Of a stretch of DNA of 64,000 nt, positions 28,352 to 36,865 are shown piece by piece (position 1 is the first letter of the stretch; each line of letters opens with the position of its first letter). The stretch spans positions 310,001-374,000 of the forward strand of contig JACJXT010000011.1 of the NCBI GenBank assembly GCA_020636535.1. The letters are read 5' to 3'. The stretch comes from Chitinophagales bacterium (GTDB lineage Bacteria; Bacteroidota; Bacteroidia; Chitinophagales; JADIYW01). A program made the translations under genes and the position numbers. The notes under the pieces were generated by a model that saw only the letters and a program-made list of their open reading frames with translations, did not search any database and was not told the origin of the DNA.

Positions 28352-29962
28352 ATGTCATTTTTGCGGATAGAGAAAAAATCATCAGGCACGTATTTGCGTA
28401 TCTTAGAAAGCTATCGAAATGATGAGGGCAAATCAAAGCACAAAATATTACACACACTTGGCAAAGTAGAAGATTATAAACCAGCCCAATTGCGAGCCAT
28501 CGGTATCCAATTATTTGAGTTAGGTGGTGGCGAAGTAAAGGCATTGCTAACTGGCGATTTGTTAGAATTAGGCAGATACAATTATGGCTATCAATACCTC
28601 TACCAAAAAGTATTACAGCATTATGGTTTGCAAGATGTGTTTCGCAGAATAGCCTCAAAAAACAAACTACAATTTAATTTTTCGGATGCTGTTTTGTTGA
28701 TGCTTTTAGAGCGATTACAAGATCCGTGTAGTAAACATCAAAATTATCTACATCAGTCGGAATATCTTAATTTGCCTACTGTTTCGCTACATCACTTGTA
28801 TCGAACTTTAGATAAATTAGCCGACAATCAATCGCTCATTCAACAACAAATTTTCCAAACAGGCAGAGATTTATTTAATCAAAAATTGGATGTTGTATTT
28901 TATGATGTAACCACTTTGTATTTTGAAAGTGAAGTAGAACAACAAGGCAAACTTAGGCAAAAAGGATTTAGTAAAGATGGCAAAATAGGAAACACACAAA
29001 TCTTGTTTTGTATGCTCATAGATACTGATAAAAATCCGATTGGTTATCAAATTTTTGAAGGCAATACCTACGAAGGACATACTTTTGAAAAAGCATTAAT
29101 CGATTTAAAAAAACAATATCAAATAGAAAAAATAATTATGGTAGCAGATAGAGGTATGTTATCGAAACATAACATCGAAATTACCAAAAACAATGGCTAC
29201 GAATTTATACTTGGCGAACGCATCAAAAGTTTACCTAAAACATTACAAACCGAGCTTACCGATTTAGCTTCTTTTACCAAACAATGGATATACCATGATA
29301 CAACTGGCGAAGCCATTGTAATTACATATAAAACCGTAGAACACGATGGTAAAACAATCATCGTAACACACAGCCAAAAACGAGCAAAAAAAGACAAACA
29401 AGATAGAGAAGACAAAGAAGCTACAGCTAAAATACTATTAAAAAATACAGCTCTAATTACCAAAAAAGCAAGTAGGTTTTATATACAACAAAACCCAAAA
29501 GGCAGCTATGAACTGAATGAACAAAAACTAATAAACGATGCAAAGTACGATGGCATTTTGGCTATTAGCACCAACAACAAAACCCTTACAGCAACACAAG
29601 TATTAGAACAATACAAACAACTTTATAAAATAGAACACACCTTTAGAACCTTTAAAGCACACTTAGAAATAAGACCCATGTTTCATTGGACAGACAAACG
29701 AATTAAAGGACATATTTGTTTATGCTATATCGCTTATACACTATTAAACTACACACTACAAAGAACCAATAAAAGCGGACTAAAACTCACAGAGAATACG
29801 CTAAGAACTACGCTAAATAAAATGCAAGTAAGCTTGTTACAACACAATAAAGAGCAAATCTATGTACGTTCAAGACCAACAGAAAACGAAATTGCACTTC
29901 AAAGAGCAATAGGTTTAATGCCATTACAACCCATCATTCCAAAAGACAAACTAACACTATAA
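28352..29962 (+). CDS. IS1634/IS4-type DDE transposase
   Basis: Transposase of 536 residues. The N-terminal part (IEKKSSGTYLRILESYR ... KHKILHTLGK) is typical of the IS1634/ISNCY-like group of the IS4 superfamily. Likely DDE residues: the Asp in FYDVTTLYFE (about 189), the Asp in VADRGM (about 269) and the Glu in YKIEHTFRTFK (about 430), the last within the Y-(2)-R-(3)-E-(6)-K-like region. The C-terminal helix GHICLCYIAYTLLNYTLQ is also family-like. The gene is complete and in frame, so the element may be active. Its -7 box lies inside the element. Confidence 0.92.
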   Translation: MSFLRIEKKSSGTYLRILESYRNDEGKSKHKILHTLGKVEDYKPAQLRAIGIQLFELGGGEVKALLTGDLLELGRYNYGYQYLYQKVLQHYGLQDVFRRIASKNKLQFNFSDAVLLMLLERLQDPCSKHQNYLHQSEYLNLPTVSLHHLYRTLDKLADNQSLIQQQIFQTGRDLFNQKLDVVFYDVTTLYFESEVEQQGKLRQKGFSKDGKIGNTQILFCMLIDTDKNPIGYQIFEGNTYEGHTFEKALIDLKKQYQIEKIIMVADRGMLSKHNIEITKNNGYEFILGERIKSLPKTLQTELTDLASFTKQWIYHDTTGEAIVITYKTVEHDGKTIIVTHSQKRAKKDKQDREDKEATAKILLKNTALITKKASRFYIQQNPKGSYELNEQKLINDAKYDGILAISTNNKTLTATQVLEQYKQLYKIEHTFRTFKAHLEIRPMFHWTDKRIKGHICLCYIAYTLLNYTLQRTNKSGLKLTENTLRTTLNKMQVSLLQHNKEQIYVRSRPTENEIALQRAIGLMPLQPIIPKDKLTL

Positions 29963-30042
29963 AATCCAATTTGTAGTGAGCCAATCCAATAACACTATTG
30001 TTGATAATCAATTAATTAACTCAATATCGTGTCAAACTTGAG

Positions 30043-30119
30043 AAAAAAATCACAATTCTTCTAGTAAAAATTTTCCTGTGATGCTTTTTTTATTAGTACT
30101 CACTTGTTCTGGTGTGCCT
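30043..30119. repeat. Right copy of the 77-bp direct repeat (overlaps the uvrA 3' end)
   Basis: Identical to 28134-28210. It contains the true uvrA stop codon (minus strand, 30050-30052), so uvrA remains intact on this side of the insertion sequence. Confidence 0.95.
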
Positions 30120-32890
30120 GTTGCCACTATTGTGCCTCCATTTTTTCCGCCTTCTGGTCCAAGATCAATAATATAATCACAGACTTTTATAACATCTAAA
30201 TTGTGTTCTATTACCAAAACCGTATTGCCTTTATCTACTAATTTTTGTAATATGTCTAATAGTACTTTGATGTCTTCAAAATGCAAACCTGTTGTAGGTT
30301 CATCTAGTATATAAAAAGTGTTACCTGTATCTTTTTTACTCAGCTCTTCCGATAGCTTTACGCGTTGTGCTTCTCCACCACTTAGCGTAGTAGATGACTG
30401 TCCGACTTTAATATAACCCAAACCAACATCTAACAGTGTTTTTAATTTGCGATGAATTTTAGGTATGTTTTCAAAGAATACTACTGCATCTTCAATTGTC
30501 ATATCCAACACATCAAAAATAGATTTTGCTTTGTATTTTACTTCAAGCGTTTGACTGTTGTAGCGTTTGCCTAAACACACATCACATTCTACATAAACAT
30601 CTGGCAAGAAATTCATTTCTATTAATTTCATACCACCACCACTACATGTTTCGCATCGTCCACCTTGAACATTAAAAGAAAACTGTCCAGCTTTGTAACC
30701 ACGAATTTGAGATTCTGGCAACGAAGCATACAGTCGCCTTATTTCATCAAATACTTTAATATATGTTGCAGGATTACTTCTTGGTGTTCTACCAATTGGC
30801 GATTGGTCTATTTCTATTACTTTATCAATAAACTCCAATCCTTCTATACTTTTATACGCCATTGGTTGATGTGGTGTTCTATATAAATGTTGATTTAATA
30901 TCTTATATAAAGTATCGTTAATTAATGTTGACTTACCACTTCCTGAGACACCTGAAACACCAATTAACATGCCTAGTGGAAATGTAGCATCTACCTTTTT
31001 AAGATTATTTCCACTTGCACCTTTTAATATCAATTGATTGCCATTGCCTTTTCTTCTTTTCTTAGGAATATCTATTTTCATTTTTCCTGATAAGAATTGT
31101 GCAGTAATAGTATTGTTTTTGATAAACGATTTTGGATTGCCTTGTGCTACGATTTCTCCACCATGAACACCAGCTTTTGGTCCAAGGTCGATAATATAAT
31201 CTGCTTTAAGCATAATGTCTTTGTCGTGTTCTACTACGATTACTGTATTGCCAATATCTGCTAAATTTCTAAGTGCTGTAATTAAACGATGATTGTCTCT
31301 TTGATGTAAACCTATACTTGGTTCATCTAATATATAAGTAATTCCCATTAATTGAGAACCAATTTGTGTAGCTAATCTAATGCGTTGCGATTCACCACCT
31401 GATAAACTTGCAGTTGCTCTATCTAATGTTAAATAAGTTAAACCAACATCTAACAAGAAGCCAATTCTATCTGTTAATTCTTTTAAAATATCTTTTGCAA
31501 TTATATTTTGTGCATTGTTTAGTTTTTTAGGCAAGGTTTGCACCCAAGCAAAAAGTTCATCTAAATCGTAGTGGGCTACATCGCTAATATTTCGGTTGTC
31601 TATTTTAAACCAAAGCGTAATATTTTTTAATCGAGTTCCATTACATTCGGTGCAAGGAACACTGCTGATATAATTTCTCGCCCAATGATACAAAGCAATT
31701 GAAGTTTCATCATGGTACGATTGTTCTATTTGTTTTGCTATTCCATGATATGAAAATTTATATTTCTTTTTATTATCAAAATCTGTTTCTACTTCAACTT
31801 TTTCATCAGTACCATATAGTAATATATTTAATACTTCTTCGGATAATTCGTTGATTGGTGTTTTTAGTGAGAAATTGAATTGCTTTAAAATACTTTCTAC
31901 GGTTTTAAATGAGTGGTTGTTTTTATATTCTCCTAATGCTACAATTCCACCATCGTAAATATTTTTGGATTTATCTGGAATGATTTTGTCTTCATCAGCT
32001 TGTTTTAAAACACCTAATCCTTTGCAAGTTGGACAAGCACCATAAGGTGAATTAAAGGAAAATGAATTAGGCGATGGTTCTTCGTAAGAAATACCAGTAT
32101 CTACACACATTAAAGACTTACTAAATGTATGTATTTGTTTATTGTCTATTTCTTCTACAAACAACAAGCCATTGCCTTCTTTTAATGCCGCAGCAATAGA
32201 ATCTCTTACGCGTTGAATGTCTTTTTTATCAACTTTTAATCTGTCTATTACAATTTCTATATCGTGGATTTTGTAACGATCCACTTGCATTTTATTCTGA
32301 ATTTCTTTGGTTTCGCCATCAACACGAACACGCAAATATCCTTTCTTTCTAATTTCTTCAAACAACTCTCTATAATGTCCTTTTCTTCCTCTTACCACTG
32401 GTGCGAGTATTGCAATTTTTTGTTGATTGAATTGCTGAATAATGGTTTGGATAATTTGGTCTTCTGAGAACTTGACCATTTTTTTTCCTGTGTTATAAGA
32501 ATATGCCTCACTAATTCTTGCAAACAATAATCGTAAAAAATCATATATTTCTGTAGTTGTTCCAACAGTAGAACGAGGATTTCTATTGGTCGATTTTTGT
32601 TCTATAGAAATAACAGGACTTAAACCTGTAATTTTTTCTACATCAGGTCGTTCCATACTACCTAAAAACTGTCTGGCGTAGGTAGACAAGCTTTCCATAT
32701 AACGGCGTTGACCTTCGGCAAAAATGGTATCGAAAGCTAAGGACGATTTGCCACTTCCACTTAACCCAGTAATGACGATAAACTGATTGCGTGGTAAGTG
32801 AACTTCTATGTTTTTAAGATTGTGTTCTCTTGCACCATACACATTAAGATGAGTGATTTCTTCTTCGGCTATTGGTGGCAACTGTTGCAT
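30050..32890 (-). CDS. uvrA: Excinuclease ABC subunit A
   Basis: Damage-recognition ATPase of nucleotide excision repair, 946 residues, full length. Two ABC modules are seen: Walker A GLSGSGKSS near residue 42 and GVSGSGKST near 645; ABC signatures SLSGGESQR and TLSGGEAQR; and DEPSIGLHQRD and DEPTTGLH Walker B/D-loop regions. Zinc-binding pairs CPTC (about 287) and CETCSGG...CDVC are present. The first half of the N-terminal zinc finger has only one cysteine (MCVDTG), a change I believe is common in Bacteroidota. The last residues (KFLLEEL) lie in the 77-bp repeat created by the adjacent insertion sequence; the gene is not truncated. Confidence 0.97.
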   Translation of the reverse strand: MQQLPPIAEEEITHLNVYGAREHNLKNIEVHLPRNQFIVITGLSGSGKSSLAFDTIFAEGQRRYMESLSTYARQFLGSMERPDVEKITGLSPVISIEQKSTNRNPRSTVGTTTEIYDFLRLLFARISEAYSYNTGKKMVKFSEDQIIQTIIQQFNQQKIAILAPVVRGRKGHYRELFEEIRKKGYLRVRVDGETKEIQNKMQVDRYKIHDIEIVIDRLKVDKKDIQRVRDSIAAALKEGNGLLFVEEIDNKQIHTFSKSLMCVDTGISYEEPSPNSFSFNSPYGACPTCKGLGVLKQADEDKIIPDKSKNIYDGGIVALGEYKNNHSFKTVESILKQFNFSLKTPINELSEEVLNILLYGTDEKVEVETDFDNKKKYKFSYHGIAKQIEQSYHDETSIALYHWARNYISSVPCTECNGTRLKNITLWFKIDNRNISDVAHYDLDELFAWVQTLPKKLNNAQNIIAKDILKELTDRIGFLLDVGLTYLTLDRATASLSGGESQRIRLATQIGSQLMGITYILDEPSIGLHQRDNHRLITALRNLADIGNTVIVVEHDKDIMLKADYIIDLGPKAGVHGGEIVAQGNPKSFIKNNTITAQFLSGKMKIDIPKKRRKGNGNQLILKGASGNNLKKVDATFPLGMLIGVSGVSGSGKSTLINDTLYKILNQHLYRTPHQPMAYKSIEGLEFIDKVIEIDQSPIGRTPRSNPATYIKVFDEIRRLYASLPESQIRGYKAGQFSFNVQGGRCETCSGGGMKLIEMNFLPDVYVECDVCLGKRYNSQTLEVKYKAKSIFDVLDMTIEDAVVFFENIPKIHRKLKTLLDVGLGYIKVGQSSTTLSGGEAQRVKLSEELSKKDTGNTFYILDEPTTGLHFEDIKVLLDILQKLVDKGNTVLVIEHNLDVIKVCDYIIDLGPEGGKNGGTIVATGTPEQVSTNKKSITGKFLLEEL

Positions 32891-33233
32891 GCTACAAAAT
32901 ACTAAAGGTTTTTGAATGGTTATAGTATTCGATTATAAAATAAACTCAAAGTTTTTGTATTCAACTTTATCTTGTTAACTTAACTTCTCTCAGAGTTACT
33001 CGATAGAGAACTCTGAGTAAATCATTTTTACGCCTTGGTTCGTGTCTCACGAAACAACAAAATGCAGATCTACTTGCTGAACTTTAACTTCCACTAATTA
33101 TAAACTCAAAATAATTGTATAAATATATAATTTGTATTATTTTTAAAGAAAGAATGAGCGTATGCGTGTGAATGAGAATGTTTTTTCAAAGTGTGATAGA
33201 AGTTTTAATTATTGATTGCTTTTAGTTTATTTA
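32891..33233. other. Intergenic stretch upstream of uvrA and an unknown gene
   Basis: Contains the 29-bp CTCAGAG palindrome at 32989-33017. Otherwise it is AT-rich without a recognisable gene. It must hold the divergent promoters for uvrA and the gene at 33234, but no clear TAnnTTTG box could be assigned. Confidence 0.6.
32989..33017. repeat. CTCAGAG palindrome, copy A
   Basis: CTCAGAGTTACTC...AGAGAACTCTGAG, a 29-bp near-perfect palindrome. It shares a 21-bp stretch beginning TAACTTCTCTCAGAG with the copy at 33647, so the two flank the gene at 33234 as direct repeats. Confidence 0.85.
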
Positions 33234-33641
33234 ATGAGTAAGTATATAATATTTAGTTTGTTTATTTTTATTGTATTTTTATTTTTTAAGGAATGCGATG
33301 GTTTGGGAGATGGTTATTATATCTATGATGATGGGTCACCTATCGTATCAATAGTATATAATAATATGACAATAGTAGATTGTGAAGTAGTAGATTATGT
33401 GTATAATAACCATTATATTTTAGTGTATAGAATAATTAATGAATATTTCTCTAGATCTAAAGATAATGATAATCAATATATAAATAAATATAAAACCAAT
33501 AAACAGTTTTTTATAATAGAGAAAAAAACTCATTATTATTATGGTCCATTGACTTATGAGCAATATTCGCAGAGAAGAATAGGGCTTTCAATTCCTTCAA
33601 GATTAGAGTTAGACACTACAAAAACTAAATTATGGAATTAA
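33234..33641 (+). CDS. Unknown secreted or membrane-anchored small protein
   Basis: A 135-residue protein from the ATG at 33234 (an in-frame TTG lies 18 bp upstream). I do not recognise it. The N-terminus MSKYIIFSLFIFIVFLFFK is strongly hydrophobic, with a cysteine at about residue 21 that lacks a good lipobox. The rest is rich in Tyr, Asn, Asp and Ile, with D-G-Y-Y-I-Y-D-D-G and a Y-Y-G-P-L-T-Y-E-Q-Y segment. Base composition is even more AT-rich than its neighbours. The gene lies between two CTCAGAG palindromes in direct orientation, and its TAA stop forms the first bases of the right-hand repeat. That arrangement hints at a movable cassette, but this is inference. Confidence 0.6.
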   Translation: MSKYIIFSLFIFIVFLFFKECDGLGDGYYIYDDGSPIVSIVYNNMTIVDCEVVDYVYNNHYILVYRIINEYFSRSKDNDNQYINKYKTNKQFFIIEKKTHYYYGPLTYEQYSQRRIGLSIPSRLELDTTKTKLWN

Positions 33642-33646
33642 CTTCT

Positions 33647-33674
33647 CTCAGAGTTACTCAAAGAGAACTCTGAG
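33647..33674. repeat. CTCAGAG palindrome, copy B
   Basis: A 28-bp near-perfect palindrome, CTCAGAGTTACTC...GAGAACTCTGAG. The preceding 8 bases also match copy A, so the conserved element is longer than the palindrome itself. Confidence 0.85.
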
Positions 33675-33710
33675 AACTATACTTCTCATTATCAATCTAC
33701 CACAAAAATA

Positions 33711-33742
33711 AAAAAGGCATCAAAATATTTTGATGCCTTTTT
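33711..33742. terminator. Bidirectional terminator between convergent genes
   Basis: A perfect 15-bp inverted repeat (AAAAAGGCATCAAAA / TTTTGATGCCTTTTT) around a 2-bp centre has A and T tracts on both sides. It serves the gene ending at 33641 (+) and the lipoprotein ending at 33776 (-). Confidence 0.92.
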
Positions 33743-33775
33743 GTTTAAAACTGCTTTCGCAGTTGTTTTGTCTAA

Positions 33776-33994
33776 TTAATGTACAGCGTCTTCTACTTTA
33801 GATTTTACACTGTCAGCAGCTTCACTAATTGCAGCACCAGTGCTATCAACAGCAGCATCAACAGTTTCAACAACTGATTCTGTTACTGCATCAATAGCTT
33901 CACCAGTTTCTTCTTTAGCTTCTTCTCCACCTTTGCAAGCACTAAATCCTACGAATAAAACTGCTGCAAATAATAATACGAATAATTTTTTCAT
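33776..33994 (-). CDS. Small Ala/Glu-rich lipoprotein
   Basis: A 72-residue lipoprotein from the ATG at 33994; a TTG 21 bp upstream is not needed. The signal peptide MKKLFVLLFAAVLFVGFSAC has a good lipobox (FSAC, lipidated C20). The mature part is acidic and repetitive (AVTESVVETVDAAVDSTGAA), likely helical, with a seven- or eleven-residue periodicity like other small envelope lipoproteins. The function is unknown. A strong bidirectional terminator follows. Confidence 0.75.
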   Translation of the reverse strand: MKKLFVLLFAAVLFVGFSACKGGEEAKEETGEAIDAVTESVVETVDAAVDSTGAAISEAADSVKSKVEDAVH

Positions 33995-34068
33995 TTCAAT
34001 TAATTTTAGATACAAATGTATATCATCGTATTATAAAATCAAAATATACTATATTAAATGCTTATTAA

Positions 34069-34428
34069 TCAATCATTATCAATAATTATACTGCTTATGC
34101 TAGAGCTTGCAAATGCATAAGCGATACTAAATACCAATGCTGCCCAAAATCCACCAGTATGAAATCCTTCTAAAAGATTATCGGCTAGTAAAACAATTAA
34201 GGCATTAATTACAAAAGAAAACAAACCCATTGTAATACAGGTAATAGGAAATGCAATAATTTTAAGTATTGGTCGAATAAATAAATTGAGCAATCCTAAT
34301 ACAATTGCAATTTTTAACGCATCGGCAACCGAATCTACGCCAAATTGTTCAAAGCCAATTTTTGGCATTAAGTAGGAGAGTGCTATAATTACACCTACTT
34401 GAATAATAAATCGAACTATCATTTTCAT
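34069..34428 (-). CDS. Phage-holin-family (superfamily IV) membrane protein
   Basis: A 119-residue protein with four hydrophobic segments, matching the small Phage_holin_4_2 membrane family (IALSYLMP at the start, IAIVLGLLNLFIRPILKIIAFPIT in the centre, FSFVINALIVLLADNLL third). Despite the family name, these are common chromosomal genes in Bacteroidota and no phage genes surround this one. It lies 40 bp after gldD on the same strand and may share its transcript. Role unknown. Confidence 0.82.
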   Translation of the reverse strand: MKMIVRFIIQVGVIIALSYLMPKIGFEQFGVDSVADALKIAIVLGLLNLFIRPILKIIAFPITCITMGLFSFVINALIVLLADNLLEGFHTGGFWAALVFSIAYAFASSSISSIIIDND

Positions 34429-34468
34429 AATGTAAAGTTAAATAATTCTTCAAAATTTTAATAAACTG

Positions 34469-35062
34469 TTATTGCCAAGTAAATGAGTTGACAATTATAT
34501 CGACATCTTTGCTAAAATAATCAAACGCAGGAGCAATAGAATCGTAGTTAGGTGTATTGTAAAAATAAAGCGAACCTCTTAAAAAATGTTGTATGCTATC
34601 GGTTAAATAAAACTGTAAACCAGAAGCAGCATTTCCACCAACATCATACATTACGCCTTCTACATTGTTTTTGGTTTTGAATGGAATATCATCAATATAG
34701 TCGGCTTTAATAGCATGTTTAAAACTCATTTTATAACTGTCTTTTACTAGTTTATCTAAAGTATTGTTGGCATCTATTGCGGTGTAGCTAAAATAAATTT
34801 TGACTTTATGTTCTGGTACTACCAAATTAAACCAACATGGATGATTGGATAACTCTTGCAAATCATTGCTGTCTTTTTGTACTATCCAATAGTTTGGATA
34901 TTGAAATGAAAACGGACAAGTATTGTTTTGATATGTAGTGAGTGTTTTGGTTGTTGGAAACGACAAACGATAGTAAGCATTTTTTTTTGGTGTATAGTGT
35001 TCTTTACAAGCAGTAAACATTAAAATAATTGAGAATAGTATATATATATGTTTTGATTTCAT
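34469..35062 (-). CDS. gldD: Gliding motility lipoprotein GldD
   Basis: Lipoprotein required for gliding and type IX secretion in Flavobacterium; here 197 residues. The signal peptide ends in a lipobox FTAC (C19). The family opening follows: YYRLSFP, then CPFSFQYPNYW, and later GNAASGLQFYLTDSIQHFLRGSLYF, all as in GldD. It starts 3 bp after gldE in a mutY-ssb-gldE-gldD series, an order known from flavobacteria. The rest of the gliding and T9SS genes are not in the window, but three T9SS cargo proteins are. Confidence 0.92.
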   Translation of the reverse strand: MKSKHIYILFSIILMFTACKEHYTPKKNAYYRLSFPTTKTLTTYQNNTCPFSFQYPNYWIVQKDSNDLQELSNHPCWFNLVVPEHKVKIYFSYTAIDANNTLDKLVKDSYKMSFKHAIKADYIDDIPFKTKNNVEGVMYDVGGNAASGLQFYLTDSIQHFLRGSLYFYNTPNYDSIAPAFDYFSKDVDIIVNSFTWQ

Positions 35063-35065
35063 TTT

Positions 35066-36415
35066 TTAAGCGATAGTTATTTTAATTTGTTTTATTCTTG
35101 TTTTGTCTTTTTCTACTACTTTAAAACTGTAATTTTTATAGTTGATGATTTGATTTAATTTTGGCAATTCTGCATTGAGTTCTAAAATTAAACCAGCAAG
35201 AGAATCTGCATTGCCTCTTATGTTTTCAAAAGTATCTGTAGAAGTATTGATGATTTTACACACATCATTAATAGCAGTTCTTCCTTCAAAAATATAATTG
35301 TGATCGTCTATTTTTTTATAGTCAATTTCTATTACATCATCGTATTCGTCTCTAATGTCGCCAATTACTTCTTCTAAAATATCTTCTAGTGTAATAATGC
35401 CATTAGTGCCACCATATTCATCTACTACAATTGCCATGTGTACTCTGCTTGCTTGAAATTCTTCTAGTAGTACATCTATTTTTTTATTTTCTGGAACAAA
35501 CTTAGCTGGTTTTATAAATGAGTTCCAGTTAAAATCTTTTGGTTCATCTAGAAACTGTAATAAGTCTTTTGCATATATAATTCCTACTACTTTGTCTACA
35601 TCATCATTGTAAACAGGAATTCTAGAGTAGCCAGAATCTCTTACTATATCCAACAACTCAGAAAAATTAGCATCGTGGTCTACTGCAACTACATCTAATC
35701 TAGACTTCATTATTTGTTTTACAGTAATATTTCCAAATTTAATAATTCCTTTTAAAATTTTAGAGTCGTTTTCATATGCATCATCAGTATTGGTAATGTC
35801 TATTGCTTCATCTAAATCTTGTGCTGTTATAGATTTGTTGGTAGTGTGTAATCTTTTTTCAATAAAATTAGTTGTAGCAACAAGTATGCGTATAATTGGC
35901 GAAAATAGTTTTCTGAAAATGCGAATTAAACCTACTAAACTTCTGGCAACACTATAGCTTTTTTGCGAAGCATATACTTTTGGTATTACTTCTGCAAAGA
36001 GTACAATAATAAATGTTTCAAAAGCTACTTTAATAACAAATTCCCAAACTTTATTTTTTTCTAAAAATGCAGGTTGAAAAACTACCACCACTAAATTTTC
36101 AAAAATTAAAACAATACCTAATGAAAATAGTGTGATAGAAAAAACCAATGTGGCTAATAAATATTGTGGTTGCTTAAGTAAACTTAGTATATGTTTGTCT
36201 GTTTCGTCATTGCTTTCTTCCATTTTCTTTTGTTGTTGATGGTCGATAGAAAAGAAAGCCACTTCTGTAGAACACATTAAAGCAGTAAGTATTAGTAAAA
36301 TTAAAATAGCTAATAATTCTACTATTACTTGATATGAAAATGGCAAAAATATCTGTTGCCAATTTACACTACCAATAAAATTTACTATAAGCGATATGGG
36401 AATTTCGTCGTCCAT
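35066..36415 (-). CDS. gldE: Gliding motility-associated protein GldE (CNNM/CBS transporter-like)
   Basis: Inner-membrane protein of 449 residues resembling CorC/HlyC hemolysin-type proteins. Order: an N-terminal membrane domain (CNNM/DUF21, about 25-200, with STEVAFFSIDH), two CBS domains (about 215-340, with SRLDVVAVDHDANFSELLDIV and HMAIVVDEYGGTNGIITLEDILEEVIGDI), and a C-terminal CorC/HlyC domain. In flavobacteria GldE is linked to GldD and gliding. It lies 6 bp after ssb and 3 bp before gldD, so the three are co-transcribed. Length fits the family. Confidence 0.92.
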   Translation of the reverse strand: MDDEIPISLIVNFIGSVNWQQIFLPFSYQVIVELLAILILLILTALMCSTEVAFFSIDHQQQKKMEESNDETDKHILSLLKQPQYLLATLVFSITLFSLGIVLIFENLVVVVFQPAFLEKNKVWEFVIKVAFETFIIVLFAEVIPKVYASQKSYSVARSLVGLIRIFRKLFSPIIRILVATTNFIEKRLHTTNKSITAQDLDEAIDITNTDDAYENDSKILKGIIKFGNITVKQIMKSRLDVVAVDHDANFSELLDIVRDSGYSRIPVYNDDVDKVVGIIYAKDLLQFLDEPKDFNWNSFIKPAKFVPENKKIDVLLEEFQASRVHMAIVVDEYGGTNGIITLEDILEEVIGDIRDEYDDVIEIDYKKIDDHNYIFEGRTAINDVCKIINTSTDTFENIRGNADSLAGLILELNAELPKLNQIINYKNYSFKVVEKDKTRIKQIKITIA

Positions 36416-36421
36416 TAAATA

Positions 36422-36847
36422 TTAAAATGGTAAATCATCTTCAAAATTTTGACTAATTTCTGTTTCGTCAATAGCATCTGCTTCATCTTTGTCGCTGTCA
36501 ACACTATTGTCGTTATTGTTATTTCTTCTTTCTACCAGTTGAAAATTTTCAACTACAATTTCGGTAATATATCTTTTAACACCATCTTTTTCCCAAGAGC
36601 GAGTTTTAATTTTTCCTTCAATGTAAACATTCATGCCTTTTTTTAATATTTTCTCTGCTCGTTCGGCAATGCCTCTCCACATTACAATATTATGCCATTC
36701 GGTAAGTTCATTGTAATCGCCTTCTTTAGTTTTATAAACTTCTCTAGTAGCTAAAGGAAAATTACATACGGTTGTACCTTCATTAATTCTTCTTACCTCA
36801 GGATCTTTTCCTAAACGACCTATCAATATTGCTTTGTTTACACTCAT
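36422..36847 (-). CDS. ssb: Single-stranded DNA-binding protein
   Basis: Binds single-stranded DNA during replication and repair, 141 residues. The OB-fold is seen at 1-105 (NKAILIGRLGKDPEVR, FPLATREVYK, EWHNIVMWRGIAERA, YIEGKIKTRSW). The low-complexity acidic tail ends in DDLPF, the partner-binding tip. It sits between mutY (18 bp upstream) and gldE (6 bp downstream), as in other Bacteroidota. Confidence 0.96.
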   Translation of the reverse strand: MSVNKAILIGRLGKDPEVRRINEGTTVCNFPLATREVYKTKEGDYNELTEWHNIVMWRGIAERAEKILKKGMNVYIEGKIKTRSWEKDGVKRYITEIVVENFQLVERRNNNNDNSVDSDKDEADAIDETEISQNFEDDLPF

Positions 36848-36865
36848 AAAAATATTATTCTCTCT

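Larger units (their letters stand above)
28211..30042 (+). mobile_element. IS1634-family-like insertion sequence, 1832 bp
   Basis: One transposase gene lies between terminal inverted repeats: the left end CTCGAGTTTGACAC matches the reverse complement of the right end, CTCAAGTTTGACAC (13 of 14). The flanking 77-bp direct repeats fit a target duplication; IS1634-family elements (IS1634, IS1549) are known for unusually long, variable duplications. A 15-bp sequence AATTTGTAGTGAGCC also occurs just inside both ends (28285 and 29968). The element sits at the very 3' end of uvrA without damaging it. Confidence 0.9.

Noticed and set aside
28191..28658. Minus-strand frame of 155 codons at the left end of the insertion sequence
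   Set aside because: It spans the duplicated uvrA tail, the inverted end and the transposase 5' region, with no recognisable domain.
34069..34428. Prophage signal from a holin-family gene
   Set aside because: No other phage gene is near; this small membrane family is ordinary chromosomal content in Bacteroidota.
34469..36415. Reading gldD and gldE as proof that the cell glides
   Set aside because: Both genes occur in non-gliding Bacteroidota with a type IX system, and the core gld/spr genes are outside the window.
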